Positions 18,988 to 29,529 of a stretch of 30,813 bases of DNA are shown here, one piece after another (the stretch's first letter is position 1; each line of letters starts with the position of its first letter). A model generated the notes under the pieces. The model worked only from the letters and a program-made list of their open reading frames with translations. It made no database searches and was not told the origin of the DNA. The DNA comes from Teratosphaeria epicoccoides (taxonomy: Eukaryota; Ascomycota; Dothideomycetes; Mycosphaerellales; Teratosphaeriaceae). The stretch spans positions 1 to 30,813 of the forward strand of contig JADDMT010000229.1 of NCBI GenBank assembly GCA_021401465.1, given 5' to 3'. A program made the position numbers and the translations under genes.

Positions 18988-19515
18988 TTATCGACCAACG
19001 TATATTTGCCACTTCAGTTCCTTAGGCCTTGCCTGATTCCTCTTCGGCCCGATGACTTCTTCTACCTTCTCTTTGCGAAATCCATCGACCTTTAGTCTGT
19101 ATCTACCACATACGAAGCCCAAACGTGTACACTGCTAGCAGATCGGGTGGACCTTGTCACACTTCTTTCTTCGCAAGCGGCATGTCCAGCAACCATTTTT
19201 CGTTCGTCGCATCTTGCTACCTATTCGTTTTGGTGCCACCGTTACCCGTGACTTCGAACTGAAGTATCGGACGCGCGAGCTAGCTCGTAGTGCTTGGGTC
19301 GTCTTCGATGATGGTTCCGCGCCATCAAGCTGGCTTAGGAGGCTCGCAAAGTGGTCGTCGCTAGTGTCTATCGTGACTGCTTTGTCGCAATCCTGAGGCT
19401 CGGCAGAGGCAAAGAGCGTTGGCTGAGAACTTTCCGTAGAGCCTGAGTGAGAGCTTCTTATGACCTCGGAAAGATCCAGGCTGTGTTGTGACATCAACGC
19501 ACTTGAAGGGAGCAT
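18988..19515 (-). pseudogene. Zn(II)2Cys6 zinc-cluster protein broken by one TAG
   Basis: From ATG 19515 the frame encodes 126 residues ending in four cysteines of a zinc cluster (Cys109, 112, 119, 126), then TAG at 19135-19137. Reading past that codon the same frame gives Cys129 and Cys136, completing the spacing C-x2-C-x6-C-x6-C-x2-C-x6-C, and stops at TAA 18988-18990. So a single nonsense change, of the TGG or CAG to TAG type, destroys a DNA-binding domain. Basic residues just before the cluster suit nuclear import. Only about 39 residues follow the cluster, far short of usual fungal regulators (500-1000 aa), so the gene was probably already truncated. It converges with the secreted-protein gene, 94 bp apart. 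Confidence 0.75.
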
Positions 19516-20027
19516 CGTGTTTGAGTTCGTTGGTCTATAGCCATGCTTGCATGCACAGTCGTTTCTCTATTGATATGCTTCGTTGCAGAGAGCGCGGAGC
19601 GCCATGACGGAAATAGCGGAGCGTTACGCGGGCTTTCACAACCGCACAGATCTGTCGAAGCGCCATCGCTCGGATGCTCAGCCTTATGCTAACGTCGTGC
19701 TAGCCGCCGTGCATACTTGCGTCATAGGGAATGGGAATACATGAGGGCATGGTCATGGCTAAGCGAGAACTTGCTATCATCGTTGTGGTCGATCATCAAA
19801 GTATTGAATCATTGTATTGAAGTATGGGTACACTTGTTTGGATACAGTAGATCGTAGCTTCAAGACAGGTCTACTTCTGCTATCTCATAGATCTCTTTCA
19901 TTCCTATCATTCTCTGTGCGCGCCTTCTGATTCGTACGGGCGGGCAATATCGTCCTGTACGCCGCCTTCGATGTGGAACGTCGTCTAGGAATTTTGTGTA
20001 CGCCAGATTGCCTCAGGTAAGACCTGT
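19516..20027. other. RIP-poor intergenic stretch upstream of Zn2Cys6 gene
   Basis: No gene seen. Base composition is that of ordinary fungal DNA. It ends with CAGGTAAG at about 20015-20022, a good splice-donor match, interrupted a few bases later by the copia insertion. Confidence 0.5.
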
Positions 20028-20032
20028 GATAG
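20028..20032. repeat. Target-site duplication of copia element, left (GATAG)
   Basis: Repeated exactly at 26896-26900. Confidence 0.9.
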
Positions 20033-20224
20033 TATTAAATAGGTATATCGCCGTTTGGTGATGTTTCAAATGCATGGTATTTTCGGATGAGCGCTATCAC
20101 TCCTATCTATAATTTTCTGTAGTGGCTTGTAGTCACTACATACGCTACTGCGGTGTTCTCGTGATACAGCCTCGTCTTACATCAGACACCTTACCTCGCG
20201 ACTAGTAGGACTCACCAAACAATA
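20033..20224 (-). repeat. 3' LTR of copia element, 192 bp
   Basis: 183 of 192 bases match 26704-26895. A purine-rich tract (on the minus strand, CTGAGGGGGTG) abuts it at 20225-20235, as expected for the polypurine tract. Confidence 0.95.
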
Positions 20225-20235
20225 CACCCCCTCAG
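20225..20235 (-). other. Polypurine tract of copia element
   Basis: CTGAGGGGGTG on the minus strand directly upstream of the 3' LTR; short and with pyrimidine interruptions. Confidence 0.6.
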
Positions 20236-20252
20236 AGATTACCCTCTAAAGG

Positions 20253-21422
20253 TTACTTTGAGTAAGAGCCCCTGCGGCGCTTCAGAGTTCTTACTGCATC
20301 CTCTATTACATGCTAAAAACTAGTATTCATAATCTCTTTCATCTCATCAACTAACTCATCATTCTTACTCTTAGCTTCTGCATCATCTCTAGTACTATTC
20401 TTTATGCGTTGCCTTTTAGCAGCTAGCTTTACTAGTAAGGAGGCAGTAGTACGCTTCTTTGTGTTTTAGCCCTAATTAGCATCCTTATCATCCTTAATGT
20501 GTACTACTATGTGCTGCTATACCTAGTCTAGTCTCTCTAAGCTCTTAACGATCTTAACGCCATAGTCAAGTAGCCTAGTGAAGTCGTGCGCCTCTGCAAG
20601 TTTGATGTATTACATTCTAGCATTACAATCGAGCTTTTCTACCTCCACGAGGTATAGAAAGGTCCTGATTGCCATTTCGACAATTAGATCGTTAGTAGCG
20701 TCGCTCTTGCTCTTCTGAGGGTCTTTAGATGATTTGTTCTCTAGGAACTTAATCTTGTAGATAATGAAGTCGGCTGTTTTACGTATAGACTTCTTATGTT
20801 GTTCGCGGATATTAGCCTGCTTTTAGGCGTCTAAGCGCTCCTTCTTGCTAGTAAGTAGTGATTATAATAGTTAAGTGTTTGTAGGCGCTATGTTCTTTGA
20901 CTTCTTGAGAGGTGTCTTAGTCAGTGCAGTTAACTTCTTGCGAGGAGACTGTCTCTACGCTAGTGCCTTCTTCAGGTCAGGCTGCTCATCCTCCTCAGAC
21001 TTGATGTCCTGATTAAGCGTCTTCCTGCCATGAATTAGACCTTTCTGACGAGGTCTCAGGTTGCGCTAAGCGAGTACTATTAGACGTAGACCTATGCTAG
21101 TAATTGATTTCTTGGTTAATTGATCGTAGTAAGTAAATAACCTTAGCTAAGCTACTTCGATTGCTCGCTTAGTTTGATGTTCTTTAGGCGTTATATCTCT
21201 AGTAATGCTTTCTTCGTCTCTAGACATGTCTGCTAGTAGCTGAAGTACCGTTCTCTTAAACTCGGAGACTAGCCCTATGCGTAAGGCGTTATTCGATGAC
21301 TACTACAGCTAACTATCACGAATTTGCTGCTTGTTGTCTGACGAGGTCTCTTCAACAAGTAGCGTGGGCATCTTAGACTAATCTCTTGAGTTGATAGGCG
21401 TAAAGGTCGGTGTCTTAAACAT
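20253..21422 (-). pseudogene. Copia ORF3: charged, helical protein of about 389 aa, RIPed
   Basis: From ATG 21422 a single minus-strand frame runs 390 codons to TAA at 20253, with no visible indel; interruptions are almost all TAG. The product is Lys/Glu/Asp/Gln-rich, with a basic Lys-Lys-rich middle (about residues 170-190) and long stretches with the look of alpha-helix or coiled coil in the second half. It ends with Arg-Arg-Arg-Gly-Ser-Tyr-Ser-Lys. It is not part of the usual copia gag-pol and no family was recognised. About 490 bp separate it from the end of pol, so it would need its own promoter, splicing or reinitiation. Its length and indel-free state show it was coding when RIP struck. 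Confidence 0.7.
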
Positions 21423-21914
21423 GTGTTACTTAGAGAAGGTTAGTAAAGGCGATAGTGCAAGACTTAGATGTTAGTATAGTAGTGTGACTACAATACTAGC
21501 AGTTTGAAAGGTTTTTTTTTTTAAGCTGAGTTGCTACTCCTGCAGGTAGTTACACATCACTCGCACTCGTCTAATCAGGACTTCAGAACGTATCGTGACT
21601 CATGACGTGTGCCTTCCGTTTTTGGCTAGTTCTGCAGTCGAGTGAAGTGATGTTCGTTTGTTTGTTTGTTTTGATTTAGTCGAGCTGATATTGTTCACTG
21701 CTGTTGCCGTATCATTCATTCATGTGCTTTCTGTAGGAGCTAATCTGTAGCCCCTTGCCGCTATATCGTTCGTTCATTCGTTGTTCTGTCGTTCTTTTCA
21801 GGGGTATCCTGCTTAGTTCTTATTACTAAGCTAGTCTCCTGCACTGTTGTTGTTGTCTGCTGCTATTTCACCCCCTAAGCAGTTACTGCTCACTAGATGT
21901 AGCCGCAACTGTTA
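21423..21914 (-). other. Spacer between copia pol and ORF3
   Basis: About 490 bp, with TGA stops in the pol frame that break the all-TAG pattern, so probably never coding. On the minus strand it shows an A11 tract (21512-21522) and a CAAA-type microsatellite (about 21654-21672). An A-tract some 90 bp before ORF3 could act as promoter. Confidence 0.5.
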
Positions 21915-24900
21915 AGTGAAGCGCACGTGTTTTAGTGCTGTCATTAACTTGGTCATTCTATTAGCTAGTATCTCAGCTGTTAGCATCTATTCTACGTGTA
22001 AGTCTCTGGCTTGATACCTCTCTCGCAGCTAACATTGCTGAATATCTACATGCCGCATCTTCGTGTCTAGGCGATACCTAGACTTCTGAACAAAGCGAAG
22101 AGTCTGCTTGTTATCGCAGTAGAGTTTTAGGACTTCAGGCAGTTCGATATTAAGCTTTTCGAGTGTGCGCTTCTACTACATCATCTCCGACCTAGCATGA
22201 CTAAGACTATACAGCTTAGCCTTAGTGCTTGACTTCGTGACTATGGTCTGCTTAACTGCCTTCTAATCCACGGGCCTACTGAATAGCATGTACATAAAAC
22301 CTTCACTAGACTTTTAGGTTTCATTATCATCAGCAAATGAGGCGTCCGACATACCATAGAACTCCTGTAGCACTACGTCGGGTCCATAGGTTATCCCTAG
22401 GTGTTTTGTTGACAGGAGGTAGCGGATGAGATAATCGGCAGCTTTGATGTGTTAGCGAGAAGGGTTCTTAAGGCAACGTGAGAGTAGAGAGGTTGCAAAC
22501 GTAATGTCTAGGCGAGTCTGCGTGGCGGCGAAGTTAATGCTTCCGACTTTGGATCCAAACTCGCTAATTAGATGAGGAGTTGCAGTCTCATCACTTGCGG
22601 TAGTGAAGTCGAGTAGGAGAGGCGTTTTTGGACCCAGGCTATTAACCGGACAGTTGATCTGGTAGCGAGCTCCGATCTTCTCGACGTACGAGGTCTAGGT
22701 AAGAGACAACGTCCGGTCGGCCATACTTCTGCTAACTTTGACGCCACAGAAGTATGCTAGTTCTCCTAGGTTACGCATCTCATAGATCCTCATCAAATCT
22801 TCCTTAAGTTTCTGCGCTAAGTCACGGTCTTCTAGTAGGAAGATAATACTAATATTATCTACAAAGAAGAACACCAGGATTTTGCCTACCCCCTAGATGC
22901 ACGATTCAACTTCTCTTAATCTAAGATCATCCAGAGTTCCCTTCAGCAGGTCGTACTACAGCCTTAGTGACTCCTTGAATCCGTACAACGCCTTTTCGCA
23001 CTTTAACACCTTTCCTGCGTACTCTAGTAGGTGCTTGAAGCTGTCTAGTATTTGCAGGTATTTCGGTTTCAGTAATAGTGAGTTCAGAAAGGCATTTACT
23101 ACGTCGAGTTGAATTGTCTGAAGATTGAAGTACCCGATGAGAGCCATCATTAGTCTGAAGAGTTTTAAGCTAAGAGTTACAGCGTAGGTGTCGAGTTCGG
23201 TCTGTTAGAGATCGCCTCTTCCGCAGAGTCGGCCTTTATGCTTAACTAGGACACTAAGATCATCGCCCTTGTAGCCCTAGACCTATGTTGTAGGCAATGA
23301 CTCATCTTTAGCTTCTTCTTTAGGGACAGTATGGTACGTTCTTGTCAACAGTCCTTTATTGAACTTAACATGCGCTGCTTGTTCAAACTCTTTCCTGTAC
23401 GGATGAGTTGCTAGCTCTTTCTATCGCTTCGGTAGTAGTAGTAGTAATCGAATATACACAGGCTAGTCTGGATTCTTGTAGATGATATTGTTAACAATTG
23501 CTCGTTCTAGGATTACTACACACATGATCTTCGTCCTCTTATTATCATGCGGAAAGAGAAAGTCCTTGTCTAGATTAGCCTCTGCTGCAATTCTTTTCTG
23601 TCCTGATGGCGTATCCGTCAGAGGGCTGTACTCTAGATCAAGCGTAGGAAAGATGTTTTCAAAGAAGTGTTAGCTTAGTTCCTGCTCGCCTAGCGGAAAA
23701 CTTCGCGTAATCTCATACTCAAATTCCGGTTCTAGATGATACAGTTAATTAATATCGTCTATTAGAGAGTCCTGAGAGTCTACCCCCCTAGCTAGTTACA
23801 CGTCCCTGCGGACAGCTGACGTCTTAAAGACTAAGTCATCAAACTGCGATTTAAACGCCCCTTGCGGCTCCTGTAGATCTACTGCTGCATTAATGCCTGA
23901 GTCGATAACTGCCGCAAGGTCGATATCCTGCTCATAGTATCTCTTAGACTCATCGAAGATCACATCTCTAGTCCGGATTATCACTCCTTTCGACAGGATC
24001 CAGATGCGATAAATGTTGTGACCCTTAAAGCTGACCAAATATCTAATGTGCGCACGAGCCCGTAGTTTCGCTCTCTTCGGTAGGTTACTGTCGCGGGTCT
24101 TATGAGCGTACGCTCTCGCCCTGACTACGAACATATGGGCAATACTAGGCTTTTTGCCGCAACATGCTTTAAATGGAGTCTTGTAGCTAATTGACGGGGT
24201 TAGTAACCAATTAAGGATGTACGTAGCTGCTACGACTAACTCTAGCTAGAGGTTTTCAGGTAAATTCCCATCAATCGCTAGAGACCTCGCTAGTTGAATC
24301 ACCGATCGACTACCTCTCTCTGCAGGATCCTGTTCTAGAGTGTATGCCGCTATTCGTTTCTACAGCATGTTGTCTGATCGAAGAACAGACCTAAAGACAA
24401 GACCCAGACAACGGTCATTATTAGTAGTCAGAACATATATTTCCCAACCAAAATTTTTGACAAACCGCCGCAGTTCCTGATAGCAGGCGAGAAGATCTCC
24501 TTGTCCGTAGGATACTATCGTCCAGACGAAGTGCAACTTAGTGTTAGCATCATAGGCATGCACTATGTACCTATAACCATTAAATGCCGAATTAAACTCC
24601 GCAATGTCTATTGCGATATCGCCAAACGGTGATGAGAGTCTCGTCCGGAATTGCTGTCTCCTTAAGATAACTCGCTTGCTTTTAGAAAGTGCGTAAGTCT
24701 CGCACTCGTTAGTTAACGGAGCAGGCGTATCTTTAGCAAAGCTCACGCTAATGACCGCCTTCGGTATGTAGTCGATCCTGTCTTTAGAGATGTGGCTAAG
24801 CACTCTGTAAGTAAGTGCTAGTAACATCTTCCTGTTCCGTAGTAGCTGCTAGCTAGACTGCGCTGCAAAGGCCTTCTTGTAGCTGTCGATTTCCTATTGC

Positions 24901-26552
24901 TAAAGAGCTTCTGCAACTGACATTAGCGAGCCATCTTCTCGTGATAGCTACCGCGTGATATCCGGCGAAGATGTGTCTACCTCACGTTGTATCAGCTTAA
25001 TCCACGACAATCTCTGATCCTTCACTACTGTCACAACCGGGTTGTCATGTTCATCTAGCTACTAACTAGCTCTGCGGTTGTAGAACAGTCCGCAGTCCTT
25101 AAACATTACCTCTTCTAAGATGATATTGACGTAGAAGCTAGGGACAAGTAGCACATCTCTTAGTTTTAACTCAATTGGCTCGCCATCACAACCTCTGATG
25201 TCTACTGTCAGGTTTCCCTGAACTACTAGCTTGGTAATTGATTTTCTAGACCTAATAGTCATCTCCGAAGGATACCTCGTAGGCATGAACATCCTAATGT
25301 ATGGAGTGTTAATGATATGCACATTTGATCCGCTATCTAGAAGCATAGTAATCGCTGTACTACTCTTAATCTAGGTAGCAAACACCGAGTACCTAGTTGT
25401 GTACACTGTAGTAGCAATAGCTACATTAGCTAATTATCCGATTGACTTTTTTGCTACTAAGATGTTGCTGCCATAGGTCTTCTTCTAGATCTTGATAGCT
25501 TTAGGATCTCCGAACTTCTGAGCTTAGGTCATGCACTTATCGCGATTATTTCTAAGGACTTGTTGATAGTACTAGAATGCTCGGCGATCTTCACCTGACA
25601 TCTCGTCTAGTGCTAGCCTGATCTTGTGATTAATAGTTAGGCAGCTCTATAATCCGACGTAGGCCTTGTCTGCAGTTTTCCCTGTCTAGTTTGAGCACGT
25701 TTTCTGACGTCGTAGCTGTTCTGGTCGTAGGTTGACTGAAGTTCCTACTACTGCATCATCTACTAACGACGCACTTTGTGAAGGTAGAGCTACACTACTA
25801 AAGGTAGCATGAACCTAGGATCTAGTAACTTAGAGATTTGCTAGTCTGCGCCTAATGAAGTTCCTGCAGAAATTAACTGCGGATGATAGATTAGCCTGAG
25901 TGGCTGCCATCCGACTAGTAGTTAGATTAATCGTAGACTCGAAGGCTCTACAGAAGTCCTTAACGACTGCATGCTAGAGTTCATGATTATAGCGGATAAG
26001 CTTTGCCTTGTAGTCAAGCCATTCTATAAACTAGTTCTTAATTGTCTTAACTTGTCTACTGTTCCTGAGAGTCAGGTTCTCATCAGTAAGCATCTGGCGA
26101 CAGTTCTCATCCGTTAGAGAGAGGTTTGTCGTAATGAAGTCCTACTACTAAGCTAGTGTCGTTCGGTTAGTATTTAGTTCCGTTAAATACATACTTGGGA
26201 TCGTTTTGTCAAGATACATCTTGAATATCGTTCTGCGGTTAGTGAATCGTTCGTATTGTTTAGTCGCGTATGAGAAGTCGGCCTTAGCTTCAGTCTATAG
26301 CTCTTTCGCATTCTCGTAGTTGTAACGTTCTTCCTAGGTAGCGTTCATTAGAGGAAAGTTTGGACGAGCTATCATGACTAGAGGTACTAGCTCAGCCTCT
26401 CTCATGACCCCTAGCTCGTCAGTGAAGTACTGCCAGATCTCAAGATTAATGGCCTTGGCCTTAGCTTCATTGTGCCACTTGTCGTATTTAGTGAAATCGA
26501 ACAGGATCTCGTCTTTTGGCATAGTGCTAAGAGCTGTAGCCAATGAGTTCAT
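21915..26552 (-). pseudogene. gag-pol polyprotein of copia element, RIPed
   Basis: One minus-strand frame carries everything from ATG 26552 to about 21915. Gag starts with a copia-like segment (Phe-Asp-Phe-Thr-Lys-Tyr-Asp-Lys-Trp). The protease active site Asp-Ser-Gly is at 25329-25337. The integrase spans about 24827-23796: a GAG-pre-integrase region, the Asp-containing core, and the conserved Arg-Ile-Trp ... Arg-Asp-Val-Ile-Phe segment. The reverse transcriptase includes Gln-Leu-Asp-Val-Val-Asn-Ala-Phe-Leu-Asn (about 23090-23115). Its catalytic box reads Phe-Val-Asp-Asn at 22854-22865 instead of Tyr-Val-Asp-Asp. RNase H follows to about 22020, then the usual Thr-Lys-Leu-Met-Thr-Ala-Leu tail. 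Most stops are TAG. The element cannot be autonomous now. Confidence 0.92.
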
Positions 26553-26685
26553 GTCGAATTTCTCTATTGTAGATAAGTAGCGTAGGATGCAAATTTGAAT
26601 TGCGAGTAATATTTAGTTTGCAAACGATGCGTTCTAGCGATTAAGTAGTCTCTCAGGATTATCAAACCTAAGAGTCTGCGGAATC

Positions 26686-26703
26686 GCGACCTGGGCTCAT
26701 AAC
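26686..26703 (-). other. Primer-binding site matching initiator tRNA-Met anticodon arm
   Basis: The plus strand reads CGACCTGGGCTCATAAC directly beside the 5' LTR; GGGCTCATAAC is the anticodon stem-loop of eukaryotic initiator tRNA-Met. The element RNA would therefore pair with an internal site, as in Drosophila copia and yeast Ty5, which are primed by a cleaved half tRNA. No match to a tRNA 3' end was seen. Confidence 0.75.
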
Positions 26704-26895
26704 TATTAAATAGGTATATCGCCGTTTAGTGATGTTTTAAATGCATGGTATTTTCGGATGAGCGCTATTACTCCTATCTATAATTTTCTGCAGTAGCTTG
26801 TAGTCACTACATACGCTACTACGGTGTTCTCGTGATATAGCCTCGTCTTACATCGGACACCTTACCTCGCGACTAGTAGGACTCACTAAACAATA
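26704..26895 (-). repeat. 5' LTR of copia element, 192 bp
   Basis: Starts the minus-strand element; flanked by the primer-binding site on the inside and the target duplication GATAG (26896-26900) on the outside. Confidence 0.95.
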
Positions 26896-26900
26896 GATAG

Positions 26901-27859
26901 GTACTACGCGTCTTAAGTCTAGTACGTTCTACTCTTCTCGCAGGCTTAATCTTTGGCGATAGATCAAGCTGCAAAGAAAGAGTTGATAATGTAGCGACGC
27001 TCACGCTAGTAGAATGGGTCGTTTCTGTTATTTAGAGCGAATACTAAAAGTCACGCTAAGTCTGTAGCTAAGCGCCGTTTAGCAGACCTATGTCGCCCTG
27101 TCTAGGGCTAGCAACGGCTTGTTGCTAAGGACATGAGAGGATCGTTGTTTCTGCATTCAAGCCTTCTAGACACTAGCCAATGTATTGATTAAAATCCGTC
27201 TACATAGTAAGGCAAGACTCCTACTACTCCTCTTGCAACGCTGCGCTTAGTGTAATCGGAGGAGATTCTATTAGGAACGGTTATCGAAACGATGAATCAA
27301 GTCTGTGGACCTGTGCAGCTCGCTACTAGGATTTATGATTGTACTCGGCGTCTATGAGGAGTCATGAGGACTGCTTGCTGTCGACCCCGAAATAGTTCGA
27401 GGGCCCCTAGTAGCAAGCGCCATGAGATGTTAGTCTAGATAAAGTTTGGATTTTAATATTAGCCGACGCGCCGCACACAGGGGCCATGCTAGCCGTGCAT
27501 GACGCCGTTGTCAGGCCCGCGAGGAACTGCCGCCCGGGCCCTAGCGGCAAAGTAGCAGCGCCGCATGTAGACTAGGTACATAACTCGCACGTCTTAATGT
27601 ATCTACAAGCTTATAATTCACGCACAAGTCACTAACTACATACAGTTAGTACAATTGACATCGCAATCTAATTATAGCATAAGCACTTGCTAATATCTAT
27701 CTATGCGGATATCGATTACAGAAATAGCGAATACATATGTCTACTCGCGAAGAAGCTGTTAATAATACTAATGCCAAATGAAGTATATAAGGTACATAAT
27801 TAACTATATAGTTACCTTAAGGTTTGTTTTAGAGCTTATAGGAAGGGATCTAGTAGATT
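26901..27859. other. Partly RIPed stretch without a gene
   Basis: The first 90 bases look unaltered; RIP-type TAG and CTAG then become frequent. A GC-rich patch lies at about 27461-27570. TTCTCGCAG at about 26935-26943 is a plausible splice acceptor for the donor-like CAGGTAAG left of the copia insertion. No coding frame could be supported on either strand. Confidence 0.45.
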
Positions 27860-29529
27860 ATAGGACAACTTCATAGTCCTCATAATTAATTTCACAAGCT
27901 GCCCTGCCTTAGTAACATATAGATACTCATGCTACAAACTCTGTTAGTAGTGTCAGATAGCCTATTTTTTAGCTTACTATTAGCGCTTCGCAAGCTAGTC
28001 TATTCTGTACTATCGCGTAGAAACCTTATACAGGACCTTTAAGGGCATCTGGATTTGGCTAAATGTCTAACAGGAACTAAAGAGCTAGGAACATCTCTAC
28101 TATAGCTATATAGTCATTAAGTTCATGTCGCCGAGTATTAATGACACTCTTGCCTACGTTAGCTGCAATAATAATAAGCTGCGACTCCCTAAAGACTTTT
28201 GTTAGTACTAACCTATTTTAACAATGCTAGTATGTGTCAGGAGGACATTTAGCATAGTAAGATCGTTATAAGAAATTAAGAGTATGCTATAAAGGTATTC
28301 GAGTCCTTTAAGTACCTTTTAGACTGTTAATAGTTATGCGCTATAGTAGAGTAGGGACTATAACCTGTTATAGCATCGATGCTATTTATGCATCTTTGAA
28401 AGTGTTGTTTATAGACTACAGATTAACATCTAACATCAAGATCTATTCTAAGGAGATGTCTATCTCTTCATAAACGAAGCACATAGTATTATCGTAATAA
28501 AACACCTAATAGAGAGTAACAACATAGTCATGTATTAGCTTAGTAATTATCTTTGTAGTCTTATTAGCTAGCGATAGTCCTTTCTTTATAATGTATAGGG
28601 TATCGGGTCGTTCTAATCAAAACTGTCTCTAACGACTCAAGATTATTACTCTGTTGTCGCTACCTTGATTCGAAGTATACTCGAACCTAAAGGGGTCTAC
28701 GTAGCAAGCATAGGCTGTAGTCTAGCGCTACTCGAGTTAGTACAGAGAAACGATTATGTATAGACAATGCCTTAGGTAGTAGCTTCGATAGCGTGAAAGC
28801 CTTAAAATTAGCCTTACGCTTCAAGACTTTTGGCGACACCGTTCTATTGATTTCGTCAGGAGAGAATGCTCAAGACTTGCCTAGGAAAACGGTGCCTTGT
28901 CTTACGAGATTAGCCATGTTAATATAGAAGACATAGCGATGTAGGTAGTTATACTTATTTTAGCATGTCTATCGAAGTAGACCCCTTAGGTGCTTAAAAT
29001 ACATTACTTCTACCCCCCTAGGGGCCCTGACTAGATCTATTTTATATACGAATGATTCTCCTTGTAATTCATTCAAGTATCCTATCTTTACTATGCTTAC
29101 TATTATTATATTCATGATCCTTACTACCTTCCTGTTAAAGGGTGTCCTGACTTACAGCTAGGTCGAACGTCTAAACAACGCTATAAATAGCACGTTACAG
29201 ATAACCGATCCAGGATACGCTCGTAGTAATAGTACATTAGAATCATGACTATAGCGAACGTAGTACTAACGCTCTTTAGTTCTCCGCACTTCGCTAGGCT
29301 TTTAGGATGATCGCACAACATACAAACTTCTACTAGACAGGCGGGCTCCCTTCGAGGTATTATCTACCGACATAATCTGTAGCCTAGCGTAGAGTCTTCT
29401 AATACAATTAGACCGCTTACCCTGTCTACGCGTTAAGCTACTAGGTAGATATGTAGTATTATAGTATAACGAGAATAGCCATATCACAAAACCCTAGAAT
29501 AATCCTCCTAGGAAGATTAATAGCAGCAT
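27860..29529 (-). pseudogene. Protein-kinase-like gene with hydrophobic N-terminus, RIP-degraded
   Basis: From ATG 29529 one minus-strand frame is readable to about 28562, apart from TAG/TAA codons; readable sequence then moves frame twice (near 28560 and 28330), by indels or introns. The first 30 codons are strongly hydrophobic (Leu-Leu-Leu-Ile-Phe-Leu-Gly-Gly), a likely membrane anchor or signal. The kinase signature starts near 28540: a hinge-like Phe-Val-Tyr-Glu-Glu with a following Ser-Leu-Glu, then Val-Leu-Lys-Gly-Leu-Glu-Tyr-Leu, a catalytic-loop relic Tyr-Asn-Asp-Leu-Thr-x2-Asn at 28248-28270 (HGDL or HRDL in active kinases), and Val-Lys-Ile-Gly in place of the DFG segment. The N-lobe lysine was not found. 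A stop at 28969-28971 followed by an ATG at 28917 could mean two genes instead of one. Confidence 0.5.

Larger units (their letters stand above)
20033..26895 (-). mobile_element. Ty1/copia LTR retrotransposon with an extra 3' ORF, RIP-inactivated
   Basis: Two 192-bp LTRs (20033-20224 and 26704-26895) with TATT...AATA ends, which RIP could have derived from TGTT...AACA, and GATAG target duplications. Transcription would run from right to left. Gag, protease, integrase and reverse transcriptase/RNase H lie in this order in one frame, the copia arrangement. A separate ORF follows pol. The LTRs differ at 9 positions, all transitions, 8 of them explainable as CpA to TpA. The primer-binding site matches an internal part of initiator tRNA-Met. 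Confidence 0.95.
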
